Assembly: GCA_037074615.1 (NCBI GenBank)
Contig: CM073519.1
Span: forward strand, 25,317,001 to 25,381,000
Length of the DNA stretch: 64,000 nt
Origin: Leucaena leucocephala
Taxonomy: Eukaryota; Streptophyta; Magnoliopsida; Fabales; Fabaceae
Direction of reading: 5' to 3'
In this document: positions 35,801 through 46,106 of the stretch, one piece after another
Layout of the letters: each line of letters starts with the position of its first letter
Position numbering within the stretch: the first letter of the stretch is position 1
Made by a program: the position numbers and the translations under genes
The notes under the pieces: generated by a model
What the model was told of the DNA's origin: nothing
Database searches by the model: none
Seen by the model: only the letters and a program-made list of their open reading frames with translations

Positions 35801-36054
35801 TTATATTTTTCCCTCAATGTTCAATGAAATAGATTTCATTAGAAATTGGAACCAACTCATTTAGATTTTTCTACAATTACTTATGATTTTTCGAAGTAGG
35901 GTACATGTTCTGGAATTACCAAATGAACAGTAAAAGTGAACAGTGCCCGAGAGCAATTCTTTTGGAAATAAATGATTTCAAAGCAAATGATCATGGAATT
36001 GGTTCCAATCACTTCTAATGGAGTATAATTGAGATTAAAAGTAAGGATGTGACA
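32860..36054 (+). repeat. 3' LTR of copy A
   Basis: 3195 bp from TATCATATCC (family TGTCATATCC) to GGATGTGACA. The target duplication GTTTA follows at 36055. It shares block structure with the 5' LTR, including the CTCAACCAAGAAAGAAGCAC block and a GCAAGGTAATC splice-donor-like site after TATA. Confidence 0.9.
33979..34167 (+). promoter_or_regulatory. LTR promoter module in copy A 3' LTR
   Basis: TTCTAGAAGCTTC (33979-33991) is an exact heat-shock element. TATAAATA is at 34160-34167, with the same 189-bp span as the 5' LTR. Confidence 0.6.
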
Positions 36055-36059
36055 GTTTA

Positions 36060-37378
36060 AATATACATGATTATTGTGAAAATATATTGAATTTTTATTA
36101 TGTTATTTTAAATTTGAGTTTTAAATGAATCAAAGATGATTTAAAAAGTGTTTCAAAGATTGCTTTTAAGAAACATCATGCGAATATTCCTTATGATGCT
36201 AACACATTATTTGGAGTATTGTTTCCTCAATTTGTTTATGCACAAATTATGAGAATTTGATGCATTAATATTAATTCTTGTGATATGATGTATGTTGCGT
36301 GGAGATTGGGCATACATACATAAAAATTCAATCTCATGAGGAGAATGAAATATTTGAGGAGCACCATAGATATTGGTATCATATACGATAGATTCCCATG
36401 GTATCAAAAGAAACAGATGTTTAAGTGTTTCCATTGTATTGAAAAAATGGATGTTAAGTGGTTATTTATCTTTAGTTAGGGTAAAGATAAAATATTATGT
36501 GATTCAAATTTTATTACTTTGGAGATAATAGAAACTAAAAGCTGAGTTGTTGAAAACTTTTTAGCAAAAATTTTGTTGTAAACCAATATTTAGTATGGAT
36601 GACTTATAATTGCCAAAAGGCGATAAACATTGTTGAGAGAACAATGGTACAATTATTTGAGATACTATGTGTATAAGCAAGTTTAATAAAGAATTGTGGA
36701 GTTATCTCAATCTATTTGTGAAGTCCAAATAGACCTATCAGATCCATTAACAAAATACCTAGGGAGAAGAAAATTGTTGAGACATCTAGGGTAATATGAC
36801 TAAAGCTAATTTGATTACGAGAGCGATAATAACCCAATCATTGTGATCGGTCATACCATGAAGAAGGTTCAATAGGTAAAACCAAATCGCTTGTTAATTC
36901 TACTAGCACCAAAATATTATTACTGGTACTTTCTCATGGTGTGCGAGAAAGTGGTAGATTGCATATTTAAGGGTTAAGAAAAAAGCTCTTGATGATTTCA
37001 AATCCTACCGGATGGTGTATTCAGTATATATAAACTTAAAGAAATCACTTATACAAATGAGGAGTATGGGTAGCTCCTATGAGATTGTGGCAAAATCTCT
37101 AGAGCAGTAGTTATACACCAGGACACGCGCATGGCCACCTAACACGCAAAATAACTTAGTAAATAGTAGAAATTTGGGGGTATAATCTGATTATTAGTAC
37201 CTCTAGTATATGCCTAAAAGGTACCAGTTAATCCATATATAAGACAACTGGCATCTCTGTATACTAAGTATTATCAGTTTATGTTTGGTTCATAGTCCAT
37301 AGGACCACTAGATGCAATGGTTATTATATCCATGTGTGTAATTTAGCTAATGGTGTTTCTTTGACACATGTGGGGGGT
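36060..37378 (+). pseudogene. Interior of copia E, right part with RNase H tail
   Basis: Mostly unreadable. Near 36739-36795 a frame gives SDPLTKYLGRRKLLRHLG and a stop, the usual copia polyprotein ending (xDPLTKxLxRxxxxxxxxxMG). Just upstream, YYVYKQV-like residues fit the preceding RNase H motif. A purine tract TGTGGGGGG (37370-37378) precedes the 3' LTR. Stops in all frames show it is dead. Confidence 0.6.
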
Positions 37379-37511
37379 TGTTCAAAATATTGTAAATATT
37401 GTGTAAGGGTGTATCAAAGAAAGAAGTATCTTTCTGACATGACTCTTGGTTGTGTAAGGGTGTGTAAAAGACAGTGTCCTTATATGTGATTTAGACTATA
37501 CACTTTGTTAT
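37379..37511 (+). repeat. 3' LTR of copia E (first piece)
   Basis: Starts TGTTCAAAATATTG like the 5' LTR at 9655 but has lost about 270 bp internally. It runs to CTTTGTTAT, where the mini-CACTA inserted. It resumes at 38237 and ends in CCATCA at 38258. Confidence 0.7.
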
Positions 37512-38236
37512 CACTACTAGACAAATCACTTATCATGACGATACTATATAGAAACTTTGTCAAAGGAAAATTTCTAGTATTTTCCCCTTACTTTCGGTGC
37601 TTATCTCAGTCATTGATGTCATTCTTTGTAGTCTCTAGTGCTCATCTCAGTCGTAAATGTCGTTCTCCGTCGTCTCTATCGTGAAAGTCGTAAGTCACTG
37701 TGTAACTTCTTTATTTGCTCTTTTTTTTTGTTTTTCGATTAATTGCTGTTTATAAACTGTAATACATCATATAGCAAAAGATAACTGTGGTTCTTCTTCA
37801 TTTGTTGTTCATAAATTATAATACATCAATATCTTGAAGATCTTTAATAGAAAAAGGTTTCTAGATCTTCAACCTTTTCACTAGATCGGTAACTTTTTCT
37901 CCAAAACTTTATTTTTTTTGCCAAGTCTTTAACTTTTTAGTGAGGATGACCATGGTGGCTAATAGTGGGTGTCGGCAGATAGACCTTGTTGGAAGTGCTC
38001 GAAGAGATTTAATGGAAAAAGCTTATGGATCTCTAGTCTATTGCTTTTGATGAGTGTGATTGAGGTGGATGATGGTGGGTGTAAGTCAAGGAAAGGAAAA
38101 AAGAAATTCAAGCAATTAATAGTGGTTTTCTGAAAGGATACCTTTAACCACGGTTATAAAATGGCCATTAAAAGGTACACTTACAATGACCGTGGAATTA
38201 ACGACACTCCCAAAACAACACTCTTTTTTAGTAGTG
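37512..38236 (+). mobile_element. 725-bp non-autonomous CACTA element
   Basis: The left end is CACTACTAGACAAATCAC and the right end, reverse-complemented, CACTACTAAAAAAGAGTG. Perfect 3-bp duplications TAT flank it (37509-37511, 38237-38239). Removing it restores an LTR sequence parallel to the empty site at 10054-10065 in the other copia E LTR. A subterminal inverted motif CCACGGTTAT / ATGACCGTGG lies near the right end. It has no coding capacity. Confidence 0.85.
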
Positions 38237-38263
38237 TATTTTGAATATTTCACCATCAGTAAG

Positions 38264-39283
38264 CAAGATGGAAGCTCTTGAGGACTTTTATTTTGATTGT
38301 TAATATGTTGTGTAAATTATTTATGTATAAAGGGATGTCATTAGCCACTATAAGGAGGAAAAGGATAGTTGGACTCAAGTCCTAAGTTAAGTTAAACTCC
38401 ATGTGAAGAACATGGAAAGAATGTATGACACAAATTATGTAGTATATAGTATGGTTTTATAAGTCACATGTAGAGATAGAGCAATCATGAGAGTTATCTT
38501 TTAAGATTTGGCAGAAAAATAGTACACATCTAGAGCTTTAAAATAAGTTATAGTTCATAATTTTTGAACGTGTTAAAAAATATATGATTTTTTAAATTTG
38601 GCCCACAAATTTGATAAAATATACAAATTTGTAATATCCAGTTTTGAAAAGTGAGAGTCTTAGAACTAATTGGGTCACAGAATGAGCTAGGTCATATTTG
38701 TTTAAGAAAAATATGTTTTTAAAAACATATGTTTTAGAGTGACAAAAATAAATCTTTAAATTATTATTTTTGGAATTAAATTGAATTAGTTATGAATTTT
38801 AAAAGTTTCAAGAAAAATTATTATTTTCATGGTACCTAATTGTAATGACCCTAGAAAATGTTAGTTATGATAATAATTTATTTAAGATTATATACATATT
38901 TTCTTGTAGTGAAATTCCAAGAGCAATTAACCAGCCATAGTGAGAATTATATTTTTTAGATACCCATGAAATTACCAAACTGCCCCTCTTACCTTTTTAT
39001 TTTAGAATGGCATTTCTTTCTACCATTTCAGTCTGTAAATGAGAAAGAACAGAGGAAAATGGAAGCTTCACGCCATAAGAAATATGCTACTGTGTGACCA
39101 GACACTGCCACTACCCTGCTTCAGTGAGTTCCTCTGCCCATGTTGTTACCACTAGAGCAGCCATCTCTTCTACACTTCATGTCTGTGTCCAATAAGTAGA
39201 GCGAGAATGGGAATAAAAGAGTGTCGCGGGAGGTGGAAAGAAGTACTCGACGGTCAACGCTATTGAAGCACGTTGTCGTTGGC
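38264..39283. other. Pre-insertion DNA right of copia E
   Basis: No gene recognised. The first 25 bases continue the frame described at 9504-9649. A possible LTR-like start TGTAATGACCC occurs near 38842, but no partner is seen. Confidence 0.35.
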
Positions 39284-39735
39284 AGAATTTTCTTAACATT
39301 CACAAAGCTTTATATCTCATTTTTGTATCATCATACTTCTTTTCTTTTTATCATCTTTAATAACTCATCATAATACAGAGAGAGGACCTATGTCATTATT
39401 CTTTCTTTCTTTACTTTACTGTTGGGGAGCACATAGGAGCACATACTCTAACATGCATAATGCCTAGCCAACATGTTGCAGGACTACATACCTGCCCATG
39501 AAAGCAAAGCTCTAACATGAAAACTCAAGCATTCCTTTTCTTAATATGCACAACTCTAACACTCGGAGCTTACACAGCTCTATCACATGTAGCTTACACT
39601 ACTCTAACATTGGAGCTTTAACATATTTTACAAATATAACATAATGCCTAGCATTTCATGCAAGGAGTGAAAGCTCTCACTTGGTATTTCATATGTATAT
39701 AACATTCAAACATCTTATCCCTTTCAGAAAGGGAG
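39284..39735 (-). mobile_element. Inverted family-L interior fragment interrupted by copy B
   Basis: Reverse complement of the distal interior: it matches about 3528-3970 of copy C (for example AAGCTTTATATCTCAT here against ATGAGATATAAAGCTT there). It is broken at 39735 by the LTR of copy B, so B landed in an older, oppositely oriented copy of its own family. Confidence 0.8.
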
Positions 39736-40241
39736 TGTCATATCCTAATTTTTTCCTATCCGTATAGTACTGATAGTGGAAAGAAGTTTGGAAAGGATTA
39801 TGACAAAGATAATAAGAAATAATAAAGGTTAGATAAGTCTTGAAGAAACAGAAGGACCTAAACGAAAATTAGAAAAAGGTTAAAGAAAAGTTAAAGTATA
39901 AATAAATGTTGGGCCAAAAGTGGGAATTTCCAAAAGTTTATGGACCTAAATGTCATTAAGCAAAAAGTCAGGGACATAAATGTAATTATGGAAAAGTTCA
40001 GCCAGAAAGGGCTTAGAACTGGCTGTAAGTATTTCAGTCCCACATTCCATCAATAAATAGAGGAAGTCATGCTGGGTAATCTAGCATGAAATAGAAATTT
40101 TATTAGGGCTCTAGACAGCAGAAAATTATCTGATGGTCTAAAAGTTATCTGAATTTTTATCATATTCCATGGATATCAGATATAAGTGAGGGAATTACAG
40201 GAAAGTGTTCCCTATAGTGTAAGATGTTATGAATCTGACAG
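39736..40241 (+). repeat. 5' LTR of copy B, left piece
   Basis: Begins TGTCATATCC and runs 506 bp to GAATCTGACAG. The last five bases, GACAG, are the left target duplication of solo LTR D. Confidence 0.88.
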
Positions 40242-43200
40242 TGTCATATCCTAAATTTTCCCTATCTGTATAGTACTGATAGTGGAAAGAGTCTTAGAAA
40301 GGATTATGACGAAGATCAGACAAGATAATAAAGGTTAGATAAGTCTTAAAGAAAGAGAAAGACCTAAACGCAAATTGGAAAAGGTTAAAGGCCAAAAGTT
40401 AAAGTAGAAATAAATGTTGGGCCAAAAGTGGTAATTTCCAAAAGTTTAGGGACCTAAATATAATTAAGTAAAAAGTCAGGGACCCAAATTTAATTATTGC
40501 AAAGTTGAGCAAAAACAAGCCAAAAATGCCCAGAATCAGATCAGACTCAAATTTTACCAGTAGATAGACATAATTATTCTGGTCAGTTTAACGCAACATA
40601 AAATTTTGATTTGAGGTCCCGATTAATCGATATAAATTCCTGAAATCAACAGGGATTATTGCAGTATTTTTCATATCTCATAATCAGATGAAACTTTACT
40701 GTAAATTCTTATATTTAATATATGAATTTATCAAACTGACAAAGTCAGAAAAGGAATCCTGTAGAATTCTTACGGGATTTTATGGTAAAATAGAATACCC
40801 AATAAATAGGATCGGGAGAGGTGTCTTGGGATTTGTGCCATAAAGGGCATAAAGGCAATGAGCCCAAACCAAGGCCCAATGTGATGACTAGACAGTTAAG
40901 GGGGCCATAGTACAGAGCAGTCCAGGATAAGTGCGAAATTATGAAAATACCCCTAGATGCCCATACTGTACCAGTGATGGATGGAGGTCATTTTGGTCAT
41001 TCTGGATAGGCCAAAAACGTGGGAAATAGTATAAATATGATTATATAGAATTAATATATGCCCTAAGGCAGTACAAGAAGGGGTGAAATGACAATTATGC
41101 CCTTAGGGTCAGTACAGTGCAAGAAAGGACACCAAGGGTATTTTGGTCATTTCGCAAGGGATGGATGGCAGATAAATACTCATTCTAAAATTTTCAATGG
41201 TATGAGAAGCCTAGACGTTAATTTCTAGGATAGAATAAATATCCTAGTATATTATAAAAAATTAGGAACAGAACACAGTCCAGTTGTTGTGAAACTACAC
41301 TGATCGGTACCGGATTGGACTGGAATTTCTCCAGAAGGTTCCTTACACTATGAGAATGCCACCTAACCCCTTGAGGTGTCCCTTGATGGGTCCCACATGA
41401 TGTCATAATTATTATTTTTTGAAAAAGTTAAATCCAAGATTAAATGTGGGCCTTTAGATCAAATAGTAACCAAATCAATCTTGGCCATTCATTTTTCTTG
41501 GATTTTGGCTATAAATACCCCTCCAATTCTGCAGCAAACCGTAGCTTCATGGACCCTTGGGGAAACTCTTGCAAAATGAAAACTTAAGCCAAGACAAAGA
41601 AGATTCAAGGTTCGAAAGTTCAAGCAAGCTAGAGATTAAAGGTAAGCAATCTCTCCTAGCTTATTTTCCTTTGATTTGGGAGCTTTAACTTAGGGTTTTC
41701 TCGGGGAAAAAGTTGAGTTTTCTCTAGGGGAAGGTGCTGCCCAAAAACCTTAAAGGAAAGGGGAAAGAATAAATTAAAGTTAGAACCATATGATTGAAGC
41801 TTAAACAAGATAGTTAAGTGGTTGGTTGTTGAATCAAATTGATATTCTTGACTTTGCCATGGTGTGCCCTGTTCGGTCTGCACTTTTCATGAGGGAAGGG
41901 AATTGAATTTCAATGATTTAATGCTTCCATTGAGTTTGTATGATGATTTTATGTAGGATTGGAAAGGTTTTGAACCTTGGAAACATTAAAATCTCAAGGT
42001 TGTAGTCTTTGAGATTCCTTACAGTTACTGTTCACTCACATGAACAGTTATTGAAATTTCATGATTTTGATGGTTCCAATGGTTTTAAAATTATAAGTTG
42101 TGTGGGGTAAAGTGGAAAAACAAGTATGGGAAGCATTAGAATCAAAATGAGAATTTTTGAAAGAATTGTATACTTATGTTCAGTTCTGTACAGCAGGCCA
42201 TGAAGGAGCTAGAATTTCATGATTCTAAGCTCATAAATGGATTCAAAAGATGAAATTGTGTAGAGTAAAGTCAAGACATCAATTGATTCAAGAGCCAAGC
42301 GGATTAGTGAATATTAGGGAAAGTTATGACAATAAAGAGGCTAACAAAGTTAATCTTGAACATGGTTGGAGTTCATGAGTCCTAATGAATTATGTGATGA
42401 ATATGAATGTGTTTAGGACCTTGAAACATCCAAGAATATGTTGGGAAGTGATTGGCATAAAGGTTTATTGGTTGGAAAGCTAGGAAGAAAATGCTAAAGA
42501 TCAAGAGGAAAGCTTAAGTGCAAGGTAGTGAACTTACTTCTTTATGTGCTTGATGTGGTATGCTTATGTGTTGACATGTACATGATTTTTGAATGAGGTT
42601 GTGACATGAAAAATGATGTTAAATGTATTGTGAATCATATGTTTTCCATGGCCATGCACTTTATGTAAAAGTATATAGCATGATAGCATGTCACTAACCA
42701 AAGAAAGTTTAATGAAATTACATATCATGCATTAGCATCCATATTGCATATTGAAGTGGTAATGTTTGCTACTGAGATTCCCTATAACCTCACTCTCCCA
42801 TAACCAACCAATTTAGGTCAAGCATGAATAAAAGGTATGCATGGAGAAGAGCTCAAGAATGGAAGAAAGGAAGTGAAGTATTGAGATTTTAGCATATACT
42901 ATAAATTTTCCATGTATATAAATGCCATGTAAGGTGTCCATTTATGTGATGAAACCATTGTAATACTTATGGCATATGTACATGATGTATATGAATGTTC
43001 AGAAGCTTATTCGATGGCTTGTGCATGCTGAAACAATCATTGGAAATGAAAGAAAAGAAACTGAAATGGTAAAAACGTAGGTCCTGAAGCAGTTTTGTTG
43101 TGGCTTCAGTTTGACCTAGCAAATGAAGGAATTAGTTCAAGAAATTTTATAAGCATGTATCACACATCCAGAGCTTTAAATTCATAGGTAGAACGTGTCA

Positions 43201-43572
43201 TTTGGATGTGTATATCAAGAGAAATGATTTTCCAAAGTAAGGGACCAGAATCTGTTTCAGAGTTTTTGACCAAATGAACAGTAAACTTCAACGAATAAAC
43301 TGTGTCAATTGGCAAATCATTTGGTCTGGAAATTATTTTTCCATTAAATTTTAAGATGTTATCTTCATGTAGCTTTTTGAACCACTTCATTTTGAGTTTT
43401 CTAAAATTAATTATGATTTTTTGAAGTTCGTTGCATAATCTGAAATACCATATGAACAGTAACCCGAGAAAGAGCAAAATTCCAGATTTGGCTAATGGAC
43501 TTCCAAGGTCTTGTAAGTGGTTCTAAATGCTACTGAATAGTCCCTAAGACGTCTAAAAGTAAGGATGTTATA
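40242..43572 (+). repeat. Solo LTR D of family L, nested in the 5' LTR of B
   Basis: 3331 bp, TGTCATATCC to GGATGTTATA, same orientation as B. The target duplication is GACAG (40237-40241) on the left and GATAG (43573-43577, one C-to-T change) on the right, after which the outer LTR resumes with AACCCCGG. TATA is at 41510-41517. The heat-shock motif is imperfect (CTCCAGAAGGTTC). Confidence 0.88.
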
Positions 43573-46106
43573 GATAGAACCCCGGAAGAAGTTCTGTATA
43601 AAAAGTTATTCACATATTAGTGAATTTTGACGGGAGTTTGATAACACCCGTGATCCGATAATAGAATTTATCGGTATGTAAGCTTGGATAGAATGAGATC
43701 AGATGACCTCATATATAGGCCCATGATGATACCAAGAAGGGCCCAAAACCCAGGGTACCAGTCCATCAGTAGAAAGGGCCAGTGTCCAGAAAAAGTGTGA
43801 AATTATGAAAATGACCTTGGATGCCCAGATTGTACCAGAGATGGATGAAGGGCATTTTGGTCACCTGGGATAGGCTAAAAATGTGGCACATGGTATAAAT
43901 ATGATTAGTTGAGCCTAGATACACCCTGAGACAGTATAAAGAGGGATAAAATGACGATTATGCCCTTAGGGTCAATATAGTGTAAGAAAGGACACCAAGG
44001 GTATTTTGGTCATTTCCCAAGAATGGATGGCAGATAAATACTCAGTATAACCATGTCAAGGGTATGAGAACCTAGACATTGAATTCCAGGACAGAATACA
44101 TATCTTGGTATATTATAGAAAAATTCGAAATAGAAAATAGTCCGGTTGTTGTGGAACTGCTCCTATCGGTACCGGATTTGATTGGAATTTTTCCAGAAGC
44201 TTCCTTACACTATGAGCACGCCACCTAACCCCTTGAGATGTCCCACAAGATGTCATAATTATTCTTTTATGAAAAAGTTAAATCCAAGATTAAATGTGGG
44301 CCTTTAGATCAAATAGTAACCAAATCAATCTTGGCCATTAATTTTTCTTGGATTTTGGCTATAAATACCCCCTCATTCTGCCCAAAACCGTAGCCTTGTG
44401 ATACCTTGGGGAAACTCTTGCAAAATTAAAGCTCAAGCCAAGACAAAGAAGATTCAAGGTTCTAAAGTTCAAGCAAGCTAGAGATTAAAGGTAAGCAATC
44501 TATCCTAGCTTATTTTCCTTTGATTTAGGAGCTTGAACTTAGGGTTTTCATGGGAGAAAAGTTGAGTTTTCTCTAATGGGTTATGCTTCCCAACAACCTA
44601 AGATGAAAGGGGAAAGAAGAAATTAAAGTTAGAAACATATGATTCAAGCTTAAACAAGCTAATTAAGAGATTGGTTGTTGAATCAAGTTGATATTCTTGA
44701 CTTTGCCTTAATGGAACCTGTTCGGTCTCCACTTTTCATGAGGGTAGGAAATGGAATTTCAATGATTTACATTGAATTTAGATGATGATTTTGTGTTGGA
44801 TTGCAAAGGTTTTGAACCTTGAAAGCATTGAAATTCCAAGATTGTAGTTTTTGAAATCCTTATCTGTTACTGTTCACTCACGTGAACAGTGATTGGAATT
44901 TCATGATTTTGATGGTTCCAATGGTTTTAAAATGAAAAGTTGTGTGGGATAAAGTAGAGAAACAAGTATGGGAAGCATTGGAATCAAAATGAGAATTTTT
45001 GAAAGAATTGAGTGCAGTTTCGGTTCTGTACAGCATGTGATGAAGGAGCTGGAATTTCTTGATTCTAAGCTCATAAATGGTTTCAAAAGATGAAATTGTG
45101 TAGGGTAAAGTCAAGGCATCAATTGATTCAAAGACCAAGTCCATTGGTTAAGATTAAGGAAAGCTAATGAGATTAATGTTCAAGAAGAAGTTATGTTAGC
45201 TAAAGTGAGTTTAATGCTCAAGGAAGTTAGATTGTAATGGATGAATGATTATGTGATGTTAGGAATTAATTGGTATGCTCCAAGAGAGGCAGCCACATGT
45301 TCAAGGAAAGTGAGAAGAAAGAAGCAAGTTAGGGTGAAAGAAGGTCAAGTGTTCAAGGTAGTAAACTTATCCTAAACTTGTATGCATTGAATGTTATGCT
45401 TGATTGTGCTATGGCTTGATTGAATTGTGTTGCCTATGTGCTTATGTATGAGGCTCTGTTTATATGTTTACTTTGGCCAATTGTATTTCATATGTAACAT
45501 GGAAGCATGCACATGACACAATAGTAACACTTTCACAAGCAAGCACAAGTAGTTACATTACTGCATGCATTGTTTAGTACCGTTTGCTATTGAGATTTCC
45601 CCGAAATCTCATCCCTTTCCATGTAATCCCAATCCCACAGGTCTATGAATGATGAAAGAGGATGATGAATCATGAAGAAAAGCTAGGGATTGGATAGTAT
45701 ATATGTTATGTGAATGAGTAATGTTGCTGTGTGACCAATGTAAGTAGTGATGGTCATGATATAATAAAAAATAGTAAATGATAGAATAAATGTATGAAAT
45801 TGTACAGACATTTAGATGACATACCAAGCTGTTTTTTGACACCAAGAATGCTTTATTTGGATGTCTGTACAAAGAGAACTGATTTTCCAAAATAAGGGAC
45901 TAGAATCTGTTTCTAGGATTTTTGACTAAATGAATAGTAAATTTTTCCGAATAAACTGTATTAATTGGGTAATCATTTGGTCTGAAAATTATTTTTTCCT
46001 TAAATTTCAAGATGTTATCTTCACATAGATTTTTGAACCACTTCATTTTGAGTTTTCTATAATTAGTTATGATTTTTCAAAGTTCATTGCGTAATCTGGA
46101 ATATGA
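43499..46106 (+). repeat. 2608-bp tandem duplication, unit 1
   Basis: The unit comprises the last 74 bp of solo LTR D, the GATAG duplication, and the outer B LTR from AACCCCGG to just before its ACTTCCAAGGTC near the end. It is followed directly by a second unit. The only difference I could find between the units is at 44082 / 46690 (A against T). Promoter signals are therefore duplicated. Confidence 0.92.
44191..44367 (+). promoter_or_regulatory. LTR promoter module, duplication unit 1
   Basis: An exact heat-shock element TTCCAGAAGCTTC (44191-44203) and TATAAATA (44360-44367), spanning 177 bp. A strong splice-donor-like AAAG|GTAAGC follows at 44490/44491. Confidence 0.6.

Larger units (their letters stand above)
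11015..36054 (+). mobile_element. Family-L LTR retrotransposon copy A (25 kb with nested insertions)
   Basis: Both LTRs are present and in the same orientation: 11015-19599 (split by a Mutator-like element) and 32860-36054. Perfect 5-bp duplications GTTTA flank the whole element (11010-11014 and 36055-36059). With the insertions removed, the LTRs are 3202 and 3195 bp and the interior is only about 3.3 kb, with gag remnants and no visible pol. A 450-bp sample of the two LTRs differs at roughly 8-9% of positions by eye, so A is old relative to copy B and copia F. The long LTR, initiator-Met primer site and gypsy-type Gag suggest a Del/Tekay-like Ty3/gypsy lineage, but that is inference. Confidence 0.88.
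9655..38258 (+). mobile_element. Copia element E, decayed host of copy A
   Basis: Two related short LTRs, at 9655-10078 and 37379-38258 (the latter split), flank this interval. Identical 5-bp duplications GTAAG stand directly outside, at 9650-9654 and 38259-38263. After removal of copy A and the mini-CACTA, about 2.25 kb of interior remains, too short for a full copia element, so E had lost most of its coding region. A readable RNase H tail near 36739-36795 and a purine tract before 37379 place it in Ty1/copia. I could not find a clear primer-binding site after 10078. Confidence 0.7.
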
